Both the position numbers and the translations under genes were made by a program. The notes beneath the pieces were generated by a model. It did not search any database, was not told the origin of the DNA, and saw only the letters and a list, made by a program, of their open reading frames with translations. DNA of 64,000 nucleotides from an uncultured Aquimarina sp. (lineage in GTDB: Bacteria > Bacteroidota > Bacteroidia > Flavobacteriales > Flavobacteriaceae). Each line of letters begins with the position of its first letter. The first letter of the stretch is position 1. The stretch spans positions 1 to 64,000 of the forward strand of contig NZ_CANMED010000010.1 in assembly GCF_947496855.1 (NCBI RefSeq), written 5' to 3'. This document shows, piece by piece, positions 45,148 to 54,647 of the stretch.

Positions 45148-45355
45148 TGTAAGAAAATATATTGTAATTAATTGATTAAAAGAAAGTTAAACTACAATCA
45201 AAACATTTCAACATTGTAAAACACGTAGCCAAATCCCTTCTTTTTGAATAACCAAAATATAAATTCGTAAGAGAATACTAAAACATCTTAGAATAATATT
45301 TTAAAAAGATATCATTTAAAGAGATTATCAAAAATTAATAATTCACATAATTCCT

Positions 45356-46528
45356 ATGAGCGATAATAAAGTCCAAATTTTTGACACCACCTTAAGAGAT
45401 GGAGAACAGGTCCCTGGTTGTAAATTAAATACAAAACAAAAATTAGTGATTGCTGAGCGACTAGACCTTCTAGGAGTTGATGTAATAGAAGCGGGATTTC
45501 CGGTATCTAGTCCAGGAGATTTTACTTCAGTTAATGAAATTGCAAAAATCGTAAAAAATGCAACAGTTTGTGGATTAACCAGAGCTGTTGAAAATGATAT
45601 TAAAGTTGCTGCAGAAGCACTTAAATATGCAAGAAAACCAAGAATCCATACAGGAATAGGAACATCAGAATCTCATATAAAATATAAATTTAATTCCACT
45701 CAAGATAAAGTAATCGAACGTGGAATTGCTGCTGTAAAATATGCGAAATCTTTTGTGGAAGATGTAGAGTTTTATGCTGAAGATGCTGGACGCACAGATA
45801 ATGAGTTCTTAGCGCGAGTCTGCGAAGCTATGATCAAAGCGGGAGCAACTGTTCTAAATATACCTGACACTACTGGTTACTGTTTACCAGAAGAATATGG
45901 TGATAAGATCAAATACCTAAAGGAAAACGTAAAAGGTATTGATAATGTTATTATCTCCTGTCATTGTCATAATGATTTAGGATTAGCAACTGCTAATTCT
46001 ATTGTTGGAGCCATAAACGGAGCCAGACAAATAGAATGTACCATTAATGGAATAGGAGAACGTGCCGGAAATACTGCTCTAGAAGAGGTGGTTATGATTA
46101 TGAAACAACATCCGTATTTGAAACTAAATACAGATATCAATTCTAAGCTCTTGTATGATACAAGTTTAATGGTTTCCGAAAGTATGGGTATGATGGTACA
46201 ACCTAACAAAGCCATTGTAGGGGCCAATGCTTTTGCACATAGCTCGGGAATACACCAAGATGGAGTTATCAAAAATAGAGAAACATACGAAATCATAGAT
46301 CCAGCTGAAGTTGGAGTAACTGAATCCGCCATTGTACTAACAGCAAGAAGTGGTAGAGCCGCTCTCGCTTATAGATCCAAAAAAATTGGTTATGAATTAA
46401 CCAAACTTCAGCTAGATGAAGTATATAAAGAATTCCTAAACTACGCTGACAGAAAGAAAGAAGTAGTTAATGAAGATATTCACCAGATTATGAAAACTGT
46501 AGAGGTCCAAATGGCAGTAGTTGCTTAA
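45356..46528 (+). CDS. leuA: 2-isopropylmalate synthase, short form
   Basis: This 390-residue enzyme condenses acetyl-CoA with 2-oxoisovalerate, the first step of leucine synthesis. DTTLRDGEQVPGCKLN near the start, the metal-binding HCHND (about 203-207) and INGIGERAGNTALEEV (about 226-241) are HMGL-like family marks. It ends soon after the GANAFAHSSGIHQDG segment, so the C-terminal leucine-binding regulatory domain of classic LeuA (over 500 residues) is missing. It heads the leuACDB run, with a 55-base gap to leuC. Confidence 0.93.
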   Translation: MSDNKVQIFDTTLRDGEQVPGCKLNTKQKLVIAERLDLLGVDVIEAGFPVSSPGDFTSVNEIAKIVKNATVCGLTRAVENDIKVAAEALKYARKPRIHTGIGTSESHIKYKFNSTQDKVIERGIAAVKYAKSFVEDVEFYAEDAGRTDNEFLARVCEAMIKAGATVLNIPDTTGYCLPEEYGDKIKYLKENVKGIDNVIISCHCHNDLGLATANSIVGAINGARQIECTINGIGERAGNTALEEVVMIMKQHPYLKLNTDINSKLLYDTSLMVSESMGMMVQPNKAIVGANAFAHSSGIHQDGVIKNRETYEIIDPAEVGVTESAIVLTARSGRAALAYRSKKIGYELTKLQLDEVYKEFLNYADRKKEVVNEDIHQIMKTVEVQMAVVA

Positions 46529-46583
46529 ACTGCTTACCATATTATCTCTTTTGTTATAGAATAAGTAGGAATTTAGAAAACAT

Positions 46584-47966
46584 ATGAAGAAGACATTATT
46601 TGATAAAGTTTGGGACGCACATGTCGTCAAAGAGGTACAAAATGGTCCTCAGGTACTTTATATAGATCAACATTTAATCCACGAAGTAACAAGTCCACAA
46701 GCATTTAATGAACTTGAACAACGTGGAATTCCTGTTTTTAGACCTAACCAAATAGTAGCGACAGCCGATCATAACACACCAACTATTGATCAGCATCTAC
46801 CCGTAAAAGATCTTTTGTCCAGAAATCAATTAGCTCAACTAACAGAGAATTGTAGTAAAAATGACATCACTTTATATGGATTAGGTCACAAATACAATGG
46901 TATCGTACACGTAATGGCTCCTGAATTAGGTATTACACAACCAGGAATGACTATGGTTTGTGGTGATAGCCATACCTCTACTCATGGTGCATTTGGTTCT
47001 ATTGCTTTTGGTATTGGAACAAGTCAAGTTGCACAAGTCTTTGCAAGTCAATGTTTATTACTTCAAAAACCCAAAAGTTTACGTGTAAACGTAAATGGTA
47101 AATTAAAACCAGGTGTTTTACCCAAAGATGTTATTCTGTATGTCATTGCTAAACTTGGGACTAATGCAGGTACAGGCTATTTTTGTGAATATGCAGGTAA
47201 TGTATTCGAAGAAATGTCTATGGAAGGTCGGATGACAGTCTGTAATATGAGTATCGAAATGGGAGCTCGTGGAGGTATGATCGCTCCTGATGAAACTACT
47301 TTTGAATACGTAAAAGAACGAGAGTTTGCTCCAAAAGGAGAAGCATATGCTAAAAAAGTAGCCTATTGGAAAACCTTACCTACAGATGAAGATGCTATTT
47401 TTGATAAAGAATATCATTTTGATGCAACAGATATAGCTCCTATGATTACCTATGGAACCAATCCAGGAATGGGAATTAAAATCACAGAAAACATACCAAC
47501 AGAAAATAATGCTTCTTTTGAAAAATCATTAGCATACATGAATTTCGAAAAAGGACAATCCTTAATCGATCAAAAGATCAATTATGTCTTTATCGGAAGT
47601 TGTACAAACAGTAGAATTGAAGATTTTAGAGTTGCGGCTAATTATATCAAAGGAAAAAGAAAAGCAGACAGGGTTACAGCTTGGTTAGTACCTGGTTCGC
47701 AACAAGTAGCCTCGCAAATAATTGATGAAGGGCTAAATAAAATTTTTGAAAAAGCAGGGTTTAAACTGAGACAACCGGGATGCTCTGCTTGTCTAGCCAT
47801 GAATGATGATAAAATTCCAGAAGGAGAATATTGCGTTTCTACTTCCAACAGAAATTTTGAAGGTAGACAAGGACAAGGCTCTAGAACTATTCTTGCCAGT
47901 CCACTTGTAGCTGCAGCTACTGCGATTGAAGGAAAAATTGTAGACATCACTAAAAACTTGAATTAA
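46584..47966 (+). CDS. leuC: 3-isopropylmalate dehydratase large subunit
   Basis: This 460-residue subunit binds the 4Fe-4S cluster with cysteines in IGSCTNSRIEDF and in PGCSACLAM, and works with LeuD to isomerise 2- to 3-isopropylmalate. CGDSHTSTHGAFGSIAFGIG and STSNRNFEGRQG are aconitase-family motifs. It lies six bases before leuD, as expected for subunits made in equal amounts. Confidence 0.97.
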   Translation: MKKTLFDKVWDAHVVKEVQNGPQVLYIDQHLIHEVTSPQAFNELEQRGIPVFRPNQIVATADHNTPTIDQHLPVKDLLSRNQLAQLTENCSKNDITLYGLGHKYNGIVHVMAPELGITQPGMTMVCGDSHTSTHGAFGSIAFGIGTSQVAQVFASQCLLLQKPKSLRVNVNGKLKPGVLPKDVILYVIAKLGTNAGTGYFCEYAGNVFEEMSMEGRMTVCNMSIEMGARGGMIAPDETTFEYVKEREFAPKGEAYAKKVAYWKTLPTDEDAIFDKEYHFDATDIAPMITYGTNPGMGIKITENIPTENNASFEKSLAYMNFEKGQSLIDQKINYVFIGSCTNSRIEDFRVAANYIKGKRKADRVTAWLVPGSQQVASQIIDEGLNKIFEKAGFKLRQPGCSACLAMNDDKIPEGEYCVSTSNRNFEGRQGQGSRTILASPLVAAATAIEGKIVDITKNLN

Positions 47967-47972
47967 AAAATT

Positions 47973-48560
47973 ATGGATAAGTTTATCAAACTCTCTTCTG
48001 CTGCCATACCCTTACCTATCGAAAATGTAGATACAGATCAGATTATTCCAGCTCGTTTTCTAAAAGCTACAGACCGTGAAGGTTTTGGAGAAAATTTATT
48101 TAGAGATTGGCGTTTCAATAAAGAAGGAAACGTAAATGAAGATTTCTCTTTAAACAATCCTAATTATTCTGGTAGAATTTTAGTAGCTGGAGATAATTTT
48201 GGCTGTGGTTCGAGTAGAGAACATGCAGCATGGGCGATTCACGATTATGGATTCAAAGTAGTGGTTTCTAGTTTTTTTGCAGATATATTTAAAGGAAACT
48301 CATTAAATAATGGATTACTACCTGTGCAAGTATCGCCAGAATATCTTCAGGAATTATTTACAGAAATCAAAAAAGATTCAACCACGCAAATAGAAGTAGA
48401 TCTAGAAGCGCAAAAAATCACAATTAAATCAACAGGATCTGAAACTAATTTTGAAATAAATAATTACAAAAAGATGTGTATGATAAATGGATATGATGAT
48501 ATTGATTTTCTTCTAAGTAGTAAAAAAGAAATTGAAGCATTTGAAAGTGCAAGAGTATAA
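47973..48560 (+). CDS. leuD: 3-isopropylmalate dehydratase small subunit
   Basis: This 195-residue swivel subunit shows NVDTDQIIPARFLK near the start and NFGCGSSREHAAWAI (about 74-88), which complete the active site of the LeuCD dehydratase. The length is normal. It follows leuC by six bases and precedes leuB by 70 bases; a short ACACT/AGTGT hairpin lies in that gap. Confidence 0.97.
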   Translation: MDKFIKLSSAAIPLPIENVDTDQIIPARFLKATDREGFGENLFRDWRFNKEGNVNEDFSLNNPNYSGRILVAGDNFGCGSSREHAAWAIHDYGFKVVVSSFFADIFKGNSLNNGLLPVQVSPEYLQELFTEIKKDSTTQIEVDLEAQKITIKSTGSETNFEINNYKKMCMINGYDDIDFLLSSKKEIEAFESARV

Positions 48561-48592
48561 AAATAAGAAAAACAAAATACAGAGCTAAGAAA

Positions 48593-48613
48593 ACACTTAG
48601 ACAAGCTCAGTGT
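48593..48613. repeat. Short palindromic repeat between leuD and leuB
   Basis: ACACT (48593-48597) and AGTGT (48609-48613) enclose TAGACAAGCTC. The sequence resembles one arm of the inverted repeat found after leuB, so both may belong to one dispersed intergenic family. Confidence 0.4.
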
Positions 48614-48630
48614 GATATAATAAACTATTT

Positions 48631-49746
48631 ATGAAACTAGAAATCGCTGTATTATCAGGAGACGGAATAGGACCAGAAGTAACTACTCAAGCCATAAAAG
48701 CATTAGATGCGATTGCTCACGCATTTGATCATACTTTTATTTTCAAAGAAGCATTAGTAGGTGCTATAGCTATTGATAAGACGGGTAATCCATTACCAGA
48801 TGACACTCTACAGCTTTGTGCAAATACCGATGCTGTTCTTTTTGGCGCTATCGGTGATCCCAAATATGATAATGATCCTAGTGCAAAAGTACGTCCAGAA
48901 CAAGGATTACTTCGTTTGCGTAAAGAGTTAGGGTTATATGCCAATATCAGACCTGTAAAAGCTTATGAAACTTTACTGGATAAATCCCCTCTAAAAAGAG
49001 AGATCATTACAGGAACGGATATCTCAATATATCGAGAACTTACTGGCGGTATCTATTTTGGGAGAAAACATCTAAACGAAGAAGGAACTGTAGCCTCAGA
49101 TTTATGCGAATACTCTAAAGAAGAAATTGAACGCATATCACATCTTGCTTTTAAAGCGGCGCAAAACCGCAGAAAAAAGCTAACATTAGTGGATAAAGCG
49201 AACGTTTTAGAATCTTCACGTTTATGGAGGAAAGTAGTTACTGAAATTGCTACAGCGTATGAAGATGTAACTCTAGATTTCTTATTTGTTGATAATGCCG
49301 CAATGCAAATGATTCTTAATCCGAGTCAATTTGATGTAATCCTTACAGAAAATATGTTTGGAGATATTATTTCTGATGAAGCCAGTGTCATTGGCGGATC
49401 GATAGGTTTATTAGCTTCTGCTTCTGTTGGTAACACCTGCTGTATGTTCGAACCTATTCATGGGTCTTATCCACAAGCAACAGGGAAGGGAATTGCTAAT
49501 CCGATTGCTGCTATTCTATCTGCTGCAATGTTGTTGGAACATTTCAATCTTATTGATGAAGCTAATTCGATCAAAAATGCTGTGGAAAAAGCATTAGAAT
49601 TAAATCTTACTACTCCAGATCTTAATAACATCAATCCCCTAACTACAGAAAAAGTAGGCGATTTTATTTATGATTATATCCTTAATCCAGAAGATTCCAA
49701 CATGAATTTCGAAAATATACACGTGGGACAATCTACGATCATATAG
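48631..49746 (+). CDS. leuB: 3-isopropylmalate dehydrogenase
   Basis: This 371-residue NAD-dependent enzyme oxidises and decarboxylates 3-isopropylmalate to 2-oxoisocaproate. SGDGIGPEVTTQAIKAL, LLRLRKELGLYANIRP, the tyrosine segment RELTGGIYFG and VLTENMFGDIISDEAS-type catalytic Asp residues match the family, as does CMFEPIHGSYPQATGKG near the NAD site. It is the last gene of leuACDB. Confidence 0.97.
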   Translation: MKLEIAVLSGDGIGPEVTTQAIKALDAIAHAFDHTFIFKEALVGAIAIDKTGNPLPDDTLQLCANTDAVLFGAIGDPKYDNDPSAKVRPEQGLLRLRKELGLYANIRPVKAYETLLDKSPLKREIITGTDISIYRELTGGIYFGRKHLNEEGTVASDLCEYSKEEIERISHLAFKAAQNRRKKLTLVDKANVLESSRLWRKVVTEIATAYEDVTLDFLFVDNAAMQMILNPSQFDVILTENMFGDIISDEASVIGGSIGLLASASVGNTCCMFEPIHGSYPQATGKGIANPIAAILSAAMLLEHFNLIDEANSIKNAVEKALELNLTTPDLNNINPLTTEKVGDFIYDYILNPEDSNMNFENIHVGQSTII

Positions 49747-49790
49747 TATTCGTTATATCTTTTAAAATTTAGAATTAAAAATATTTCAAT

Positions 49791-49864
49791 ATCACATTGA
49801 GTTTGTCAAAGTGCAAATAAAAACGAAAATTTTTCTAGCCTTTGACTAACTCAGACTGACAATA
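49791..49864. repeat. Imperfect inverted repeat after leuB
   Basis: The arms around 49792-49814 and 49838-49861 share TGAGTT and GTCAAAG on opposite strands and enclose about 23 bases. Elements of the form TTGTCAAAGTG / CTTTGAC-AACTCA are, to my knowledge, frequent between genes of Flavobacteriia. It may act as a terminator-like hairpin for the leu operon. Confidence 0.5.
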
Positions 49865-49914
49865 TAAAAAGCTATATCTAACACGCTTTATGTTAATATT
49901 TTTAGATATCTTTT

Positions 49915-50799
49915 TTATTTTCTTAGTATATAAATATCCTGATATTCATTATCGTCAGTACTTATGGTTTTCCAAAAACCATCTATTACATTTTCTACTT
50001 TCAGGTTACTTTCATCAATCATTCTTAATAAAAACTCATTTTTAAAAGCAACATTGGCTGATATTACATTTTTACTCATTAGTCTATAATTTCCCATTTC
50101 GAAGGGAAAGTTTAGATCTAATTCATTATTCAATATTTTTTGTTCGGTCTGATCGTCATATGTAAAAAAGGTTGCTAGACAACGTCCGCCTATTACTAAT
50201 GTTCTTTCAATTTCTTTTAGATAATTAAACACTTCATCAGGTTGCATATGGGTAAACACTGAAAAAAGAAAACTTACATCAAATCGATTGGATGTATATG
50301 GGAACTTATAATTAGCTGCAGTATTCATTGAGTTATTATACAAGTCATTACCTAAATTCACATAAGTAAAACTAAAATTAGGAAAATCTCTGTGTATTTT
50401 ATTATTGCACCATTCTATTCCCTCTTTAGTAACATCAAAGCCTTCATACGCTGCTTCTTTGTCTAAAAATTCTGTTAAAGGAAGAGCTGTTCTACCAATT
50501 CCAGATCCTATATCTAAAACATTATGATTTGGTTTTAAACCAGTTAGAAGAATTAATTTACTGAGATGACCTTTCCCTAATTTAATAAAATCCCCAGAAC
50601 CAATAAATATTTTCCCTTTCCGTGGTTGATATTTATGCCTCCTTCCTAAAACTCCGTCAATAAGATCTATCGGGAAATAATATATTCTTCTAGCTAAAAA
50701 CCTAAATCTTGTTGGAAGTAAATAAAAAACCTTTCTTATAACGGTTACTAATCCTTTTGGTAGGGTATGAATCATAATATCGAAGTTGTTCAATAACAA
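49915..50799 (-). CDS. Class I SAM-dependent methyltransferase
   Basis: This 294-residue protein has the SAM-binding motif I NVLDIGSGIGRTALPL (about 95-110), followed by YEGFDVTKEGIEWC (motif II region) and FDVSFLFSVFTHM. The basic N-terminus with FYLLPTRFRFLARRIYYF could lie at a membrane surface. The ATG at codon 9 is another possible start. The substrate is not evident; neighbours give no hint. Confidence 0.85.
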   Translation of the reverse strand: MLLNNFDIMIHTLPKGLVTVIRKVFYLLPTRFRFLARRIYYFPIDLIDGVLGRRHKYQPRKGKIFIGSGDFIKLGKGHLSKLILLTGLKPNHNVLDIGSGIGRTALPLTEFLDKEAAYEGFDVTKEGIEWCNNKIHRDFPNFSFTYVNLGNDLYNNSMNTAANYKFPYTSNRFDVSFLFSVFTHMQPDEVFNYLKEIERTLVIGGRCLATFFTYDDQTEQKILNNELDLNFPFEMGNYRLMSKNVISANVAFKNEFLLRMIDESNLKVENVIDGFWKTISTDDNEYQDIYILRK

Positions 50800-50969
50800 C
50801 TGACAATATAATTAATAAAAGTTAATCTAGAAGCGCAAACAAAACTAAACACGTATTATAGAATTAAAAAAAATACAGCTTACAACTAATACTTAAAACG
50901 AATGCTATACTACCATCAAAAAGCATTCAAATGTTTTTAAGCTGGTTGCTTTTTTTGTACCTTTTTATT

Positions 50970-51389
50970 ATGAAAAGTTTACTGTTTATTATTTTACTAT
51001 TACCAATGACATCTTTCTCTCAAGATCTTGATAAACATCTATGGAAAGATCGTTTGTTATTAGTTATCGGAGATTCATATCAAAACCCTAACCTTATCAA
51101 TCAACTTCAGGAATTAAACAACAACAAGCAGGATTTAAAAGAAAGAAAACTTATCATATATCAAATAATACGTACTTCCTTTCAACAAGGAATTCAAAAA
51201 AACACATCTACAAAAAAAAGTGCAGTTTATAAGAGGTATAATCCATTCAATGAAGACTTTAAAATCATCCTCATAGGATTAGATGGTAATATTAAACTAA
51301 AGTCAAATAAGGTTCTATCACCTTCTCAAATTTTTGACAAAATTGATAAAATGCCAATGCGCAAACTAGAATTGAGGACTAAGAATTAA
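50970..51389 (+). CDS. DUF4174 family secreted protein
   Basis: I chose the ATG at 50970, which gives 139 residues with a normal signal peptide (MKSLLFIILLLPMTSFSQ); the longer frame from 50931 only adds a second hydrophobic lead. The mature part fits DUF4174, with KHLWKDRLLLVIGDSY near the start and FKIILIGLDGNIKLKS near the end, a thioredoxin-like fold without active cysteines. The function is unknown. Confidence 0.78.
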   Translation: MKSLLFIILLLPMTSFSQDLDKHLWKDRLLLVIGDSYQNPNLINQLQELNNNKQDLKERKLIIYQIIRTSFQQGIQKNTSTKKSAVYKRYNPFNEDFKIILIGLDGNIKLKSNKVLSPSQIFDKIDKMPMRKLELRTKN

Positions 51390-51411
51390 ACCTTAGTATA
51401 CTATTTATATT

Positions 51412-51438
51412 GGATTCCAGATCAAGTGCGGAATGACA
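51412..51438. repeat. Short palindromic repeat (GATTCC...GGAATGACA type)
   Basis: The 27-base segment has ATTCC and GGAAT as inverted ends around AGATCAAGTGC. Sequences of the shape TGTCATTCCGCACTTGAT-x-CGGAATC are common dispersed palindromes between bacterial genes. It lies between the DUF4174 gene and convergent purC. Confidence 0.5.
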
Positions 51439-51481
51439 TATGCTCCCGCTCTGCGATAGTTTTTGACTTCGCTATATAAAG

Positions 51482-52432
51482 TTAAACAGTCTTCAGATAC
51501 GCTAACACATTCTCTTCTATTCTATTATCAATATCAGAAACATCAGCTTTCTCAAAAGAAGTACCAGTAATATTTTCGAATAATTCGATATACCGATCGG
51601 ATACAGAATTGATATATTCATCAGTCATATCTGGAATTTGTTGCCCTTCTTTTCCCTGGAAACCATTACTTATCAACCATTGTCTTACAAATTCTTTAGA
51701 CAGTTGTTTTTGAGCTTCGCCTTTTTGTTGCCTATCTTTATATCCTTCTGCATAAAAATAACGAGAAGAATCTGGCGTATGAATCTCATCAATTAAGACA
51801 ATTTTTCCATCTTTAGTTTTTCCGAATTCGTATTTGGTATCCACCAAAATCAATCCTTGTTCCGCGGCAATCTCTGTTCCTCTCTGGAACAACTTTCTCG
51901 TATAATCTTCTAATACCAAATAATCTTTTTCAGAAACAATCCCTTTAGCCAAAATTTCTTCTCTAGAGATGTCCTCATCATGTTCTCCATTATCAGCCTT
52001 TGTAGAAGGAGTGATAATAGGCTGAGGGAATTTATCGTTCTCCTTCATTCCTGCTGGCATTGGCACACCACACAACATTCTTTTACCTGCTTTATATTCT
52101 CTTGCCGCGTGTCCAGATTGATATCCTCGAATTACCATCTCCACCTTAAAAGGATCACAAAGATGACCAACCGCTACATTAGCATCTGGAGTAGCGATCA
52201 ACCAATTAGGAACCAAATCTTCGGTCGCTTTCATCATCTGAGTAGCAATCTGATTTAGTATTTGCCCTTTAAAAGGAATTCCTTTTGGCATTACCACATC
52301 AAACGCAGACAGGCGGTCTGTAGCGATCATGACTAGTAATTCGTCATTAATATTATATACTTCTCTTACTTTCCCTTTATAGACTGATTTCTGATCTGGA
52401 AAATTATAATTCGTGTCAACTATAGTACTCAT
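51482..52432 (-). CDS. purC: Phosphoribosylaminoimidazole-succinocarboxamide synthase
   Basis: This 316-residue SAICAR synthetase adds aspartate to CAIR in purine synthesis. KGKVREVYNI near the start is the ATP loop. ATDRLSAFDVVMPKGIPFKG, EMVIRGYQSGHAAREYKAG and LIDEIHTPDSSRYF (about 204-217) are family marks. The length is that of the longer, eukaryote-like group found in Bacteroidetes. The phoH-like gene precedes it by 90 bases on the same strand. Confidence 0.97.
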   Translation of the reverse strand: MSTIVDTNYNFPDQKSVYKGKVREVYNINDELLVMIATDRLSAFDVVMPKGIPFKGQILNQIATQMMKATEDLVPNWLIATPDANVAVGHLCDPFKVEMVIRGYQSGHAAREYKAGKRMLCGVPMPAGMKENDKFPQPIITPSTKADNGEHDEDISREEILAKGIVSEKDYLVLEDYTRKLFQRGTEIAAEQGLILVDTKYEFGKTKDGKIVLIDEIHTPDSSRYFYAEGYKDRQQKGEAQKQLSKEFVRQWLISNGFQGKEGQQIPDMTDEYINSVSDRYIELFENITGTSFEKADVSDIDNRIEENVLAYLKTV

Positions 52433-52522
52433 TTTCTTTTAAGTTGCAAAGTATCTAAAAATCTAAGTAGCAAAGATGAAATTGTATCAAACTTGAACTT
52501 AAATCTATTTTCTTAATTAAAA

Positions 52523-53479
52523 CTAATCGTTTCTATTTTCTATTTCTTTATAAGCAGCAATCACTTTTTTCACTAATTTATGACGGATCACATCCTTATC
52601 ATCTAAGTGCACTACTCCGATTCCTGAAACTCCCTTTAATACTAACAAAGCTTCTTTTAAACCAGAAGTTACTCTACGCGGCAGATCAATCTGTCCCGGA
52701 TCACCGGTAATCATAAATTTGGCATTCTTACCCATACGTGTCAGAAACATCTTCATTTGTGCATGGGTTGTGTTTTGAGCCTCGTCAAGAATAACAAAAG
52801 CATTGTCCAAAGTACGACCTCTCATAAATGCCATTGGAGCTATCTGTATAACTCCTTTTTCTATAAAACTCTCTAGTTTCTCTGGAGAAATCATATCACG
52901 TAATGCATCATATAATGGCTGCATATACGGATCCAATTTTTCTTGTAAATCCCCTGGAAGAAATCCAAGATTCTCTCCCGCTTCTACAGCTGGACGCGTA
53001 AGTATGATTCTTTTTACTTGTTTTTCTTTCAGCGCCTTTACAGCTAAAGCAACACCTGTATATGTTTTACCAGTTCCTGCAGGTCCAATAGCAAAAACCA
53101 TATCGTTCTTATAAGTTAATTCTACTAACTTACGTTGATTAGCAGTCTGCGCTTTTATTAACTTGCCTCCTACTCCATGAACCAAGGTTTCTCCGCTAAC
53201 TGCAGAAGTTTCATAATCAGCCTTGCTATCACTAGTAAGTATTCTTTCGATTACATTTTCATCCAGTTTATTATATTTTCCGAAATGTTCCAGAAGCATG
53301 TTAAGACGTGTATCAAATTCTTCCAGCATATCTTCATCGCCGTACACTTTCATTTTGCTACCTCTGGCTACAATTTTTAACTTCGGAAAGTATTTTTTTA
53401 ATAATTGAATATTACTATTCTGAAGTCCGAAAAACTCCCGTGGATTGATTTCTGTCAGTTCAATAATAAGTTCGTTCAA
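52523..53479 (-). CDS. PhoH-family ATPase
   Basis: This 318-residue protein has the PhoH Walker A motif GPAGTGKT (132-139), Walker B FVILDEAQN (about 231-239) and RPAVEAGENLGFLPGDLQEK in between, with a KH-like N-terminal part. PhoH proteins are thought to act on RNA as ATPases or helicases, often with YbeY. It precedes purC in the same direction. The biological role here is not settled. Confidence 0.93.
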   Translation of the reverse strand: MNELIIELTEINPREFFGLQNSNIQLLKKYFPKLKIVARGSKMKVYGDEDMLEEFDTRLNMLLEHFGKYNKLDENVIERILTSDSKADYETSAVSGETLVHGVGGKLIKAQTANQRKLVELTYKNDMVFAIGPAGTGKTYTGVALAVKALKEKQVKRIILTRPAVEAGENLGFLPGDLQEKLDPYMQPLYDALRDMISPEKLESFIEKGVIQIAPMAFMRGRTLDNAFVILDEAQNTTHAQMKMFLTRMGKNAKFMITGDPGQIDLPRRVTSGLKEALLVLKGVSGIGVVHLDDKDVIRHKLVKKVIAAYKEIENRND

Positions 53480-53532
53480 AAGCTATAGAAATTTTAGTAT
53501 GAATTGTTTTTTGGATTGACTAAGTTTGTTCT

Positions 53533-53548
53533 CCCAATAGCTATCGGG
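53533..53548. repeat. Short palindrome CCCAATAGCTATCGGG
   Basis: A 16-base near-perfect palindrome with one mismatch lies between the divergent phoH-like and SAM-adenosyltransferase genes. Similar CCCGATAGCTATTGGG forms are, to my memory, scattered in Flavobacteriia genomes. No T-tract follows. Confidence 0.4.
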
Positions 53549-53761
53549 ATTGTTTGAAGTTTTTGCCGGGGAATCAAAAATGAAAAACGTACTATAAAGT
53601 GTAACTTTTTTAAGATCATAAAAGATATTAAGTGGTCAAAAATGATAAACTCGTATGTTTTTATTACTAATTCCTTGATTCAAAAAAACTTTGAATAACT
53701 TCATAGCAAATTTACATATTTTTAAGCGCTTATAATTAAAAGATATTAACAATTCTTATAG

Positions 53762-54592
53762 ATGCCAATAATAACTTTAACTACTGATTTCGGAATCAAA
53801 GATCACTTTGTGTCTGCGGTTAAAGGTGCTATCTATACGGAACTGCCGGAGGCTACTATTGTAGATATTTCTCACGAAATTTCGCCATTCCACATTATAG
53901 AAGCGGCTTATATTATTCAGAATGCCTATAAGAGCTTTCCAAAAGGAAGCATACATATTATAGGGATTGACAGTGAACTTAATCCTGAAAACAAACATAT
54001 AGCCGTAAAGCTAGATGATCACTATTTTATCTGTGCTAATAATGGATTGATTTCTTTAATTGCTTCAGAGTTCAGACCAGAAAAAATTGTAGAAATCAAT
54101 ATACATGATGCTATTGGCACAAATTTTCCTGTATTAGATGTTTTTGTAACGGTAGCTTGCCACATTGCTCGTGGCGGAACACTAGAAGTTATTGGAAAGT
54201 CAATTACGGATATCAAATTAATAAAAGGAATTACTCCAATTGTCAATGTTGGAGACAAACAAATTGTAGGAAGTATTATCTATATTGATAACTACGGAAA
54301 CCTTATTACGAATATTACCCGTAAACTTTTTGAAGATGTAGGAAAAGGACGAGAATTTAAAATTACCGCCAGGAGCGCTGTCTTCAGTACTATTTATGAA
54401 CGATATAGTGATGCTATAAATTTTGATATTGAAAAAAGTAAGCGTGAAGAAGATGGAAAGAAACTAGCAGTCTTCAATTCGTCTGGATATTTAGAACTAG
54501 CCATTTATAAAAGTAATCCAAAAACTGTTGGTGGTGCTTCTAGTCTATTTGGATTACATTATCGTGATACTGTAAGTATTACTTTTGAGTAA
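53762..54592 (+). CDS. SAM hydroxide adenosyltransferase (DUF62)
   Basis: This 276-residue enzyme belongs to the DUF62 group related to chlorinase and fluorinase; most bacterial members split SAM with water to adenosine and methionine. The N-terminal ITLTTDFGIKDHFVSAVKG and VDISHEISPFHIIEAAYI are typical, and IYIDNYGNLITNIT is the nucleotide-site segment in the second domain. A structured repeat follows, then an ABM protein and the GldFG fusion in the same direction. Confidence 0.92.
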   Translation: MPIITLTTDFGIKDHFVSAVKGAIYTELPEATIVDISHEISPFHIIEAAYIIQNAYKSFPKGSIHIIGIDSELNPENKHIAVKLDDHYFICANNGLISLIASEFRPEKIVEINIHDAIGTNFPVLDVFVTVACHIARGGTLEVIGKSITDIKLIKGITPIVNVGDKQIVGSIIYIDNYGNLITNITRKLFEDVGKGREFKITARSAVFSTIYERYSDAINFDIEKSKREEDGKKLAVFNSSGYLELAIYKSNPKTVGGASSLFGLHYRDTVSITFE

Positions 54593-54647
54593 ATTAGTAT
54601 TTGAGTATGTGAGTTCTTATGTGTTTTACCTGTTATCAATAGAACAA

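Noticed and set aside
45967..46332. 121-codon minus-strand frame
   Set aside because: It is antisense to leuA, whose catalytic motifs lie in this stretch.
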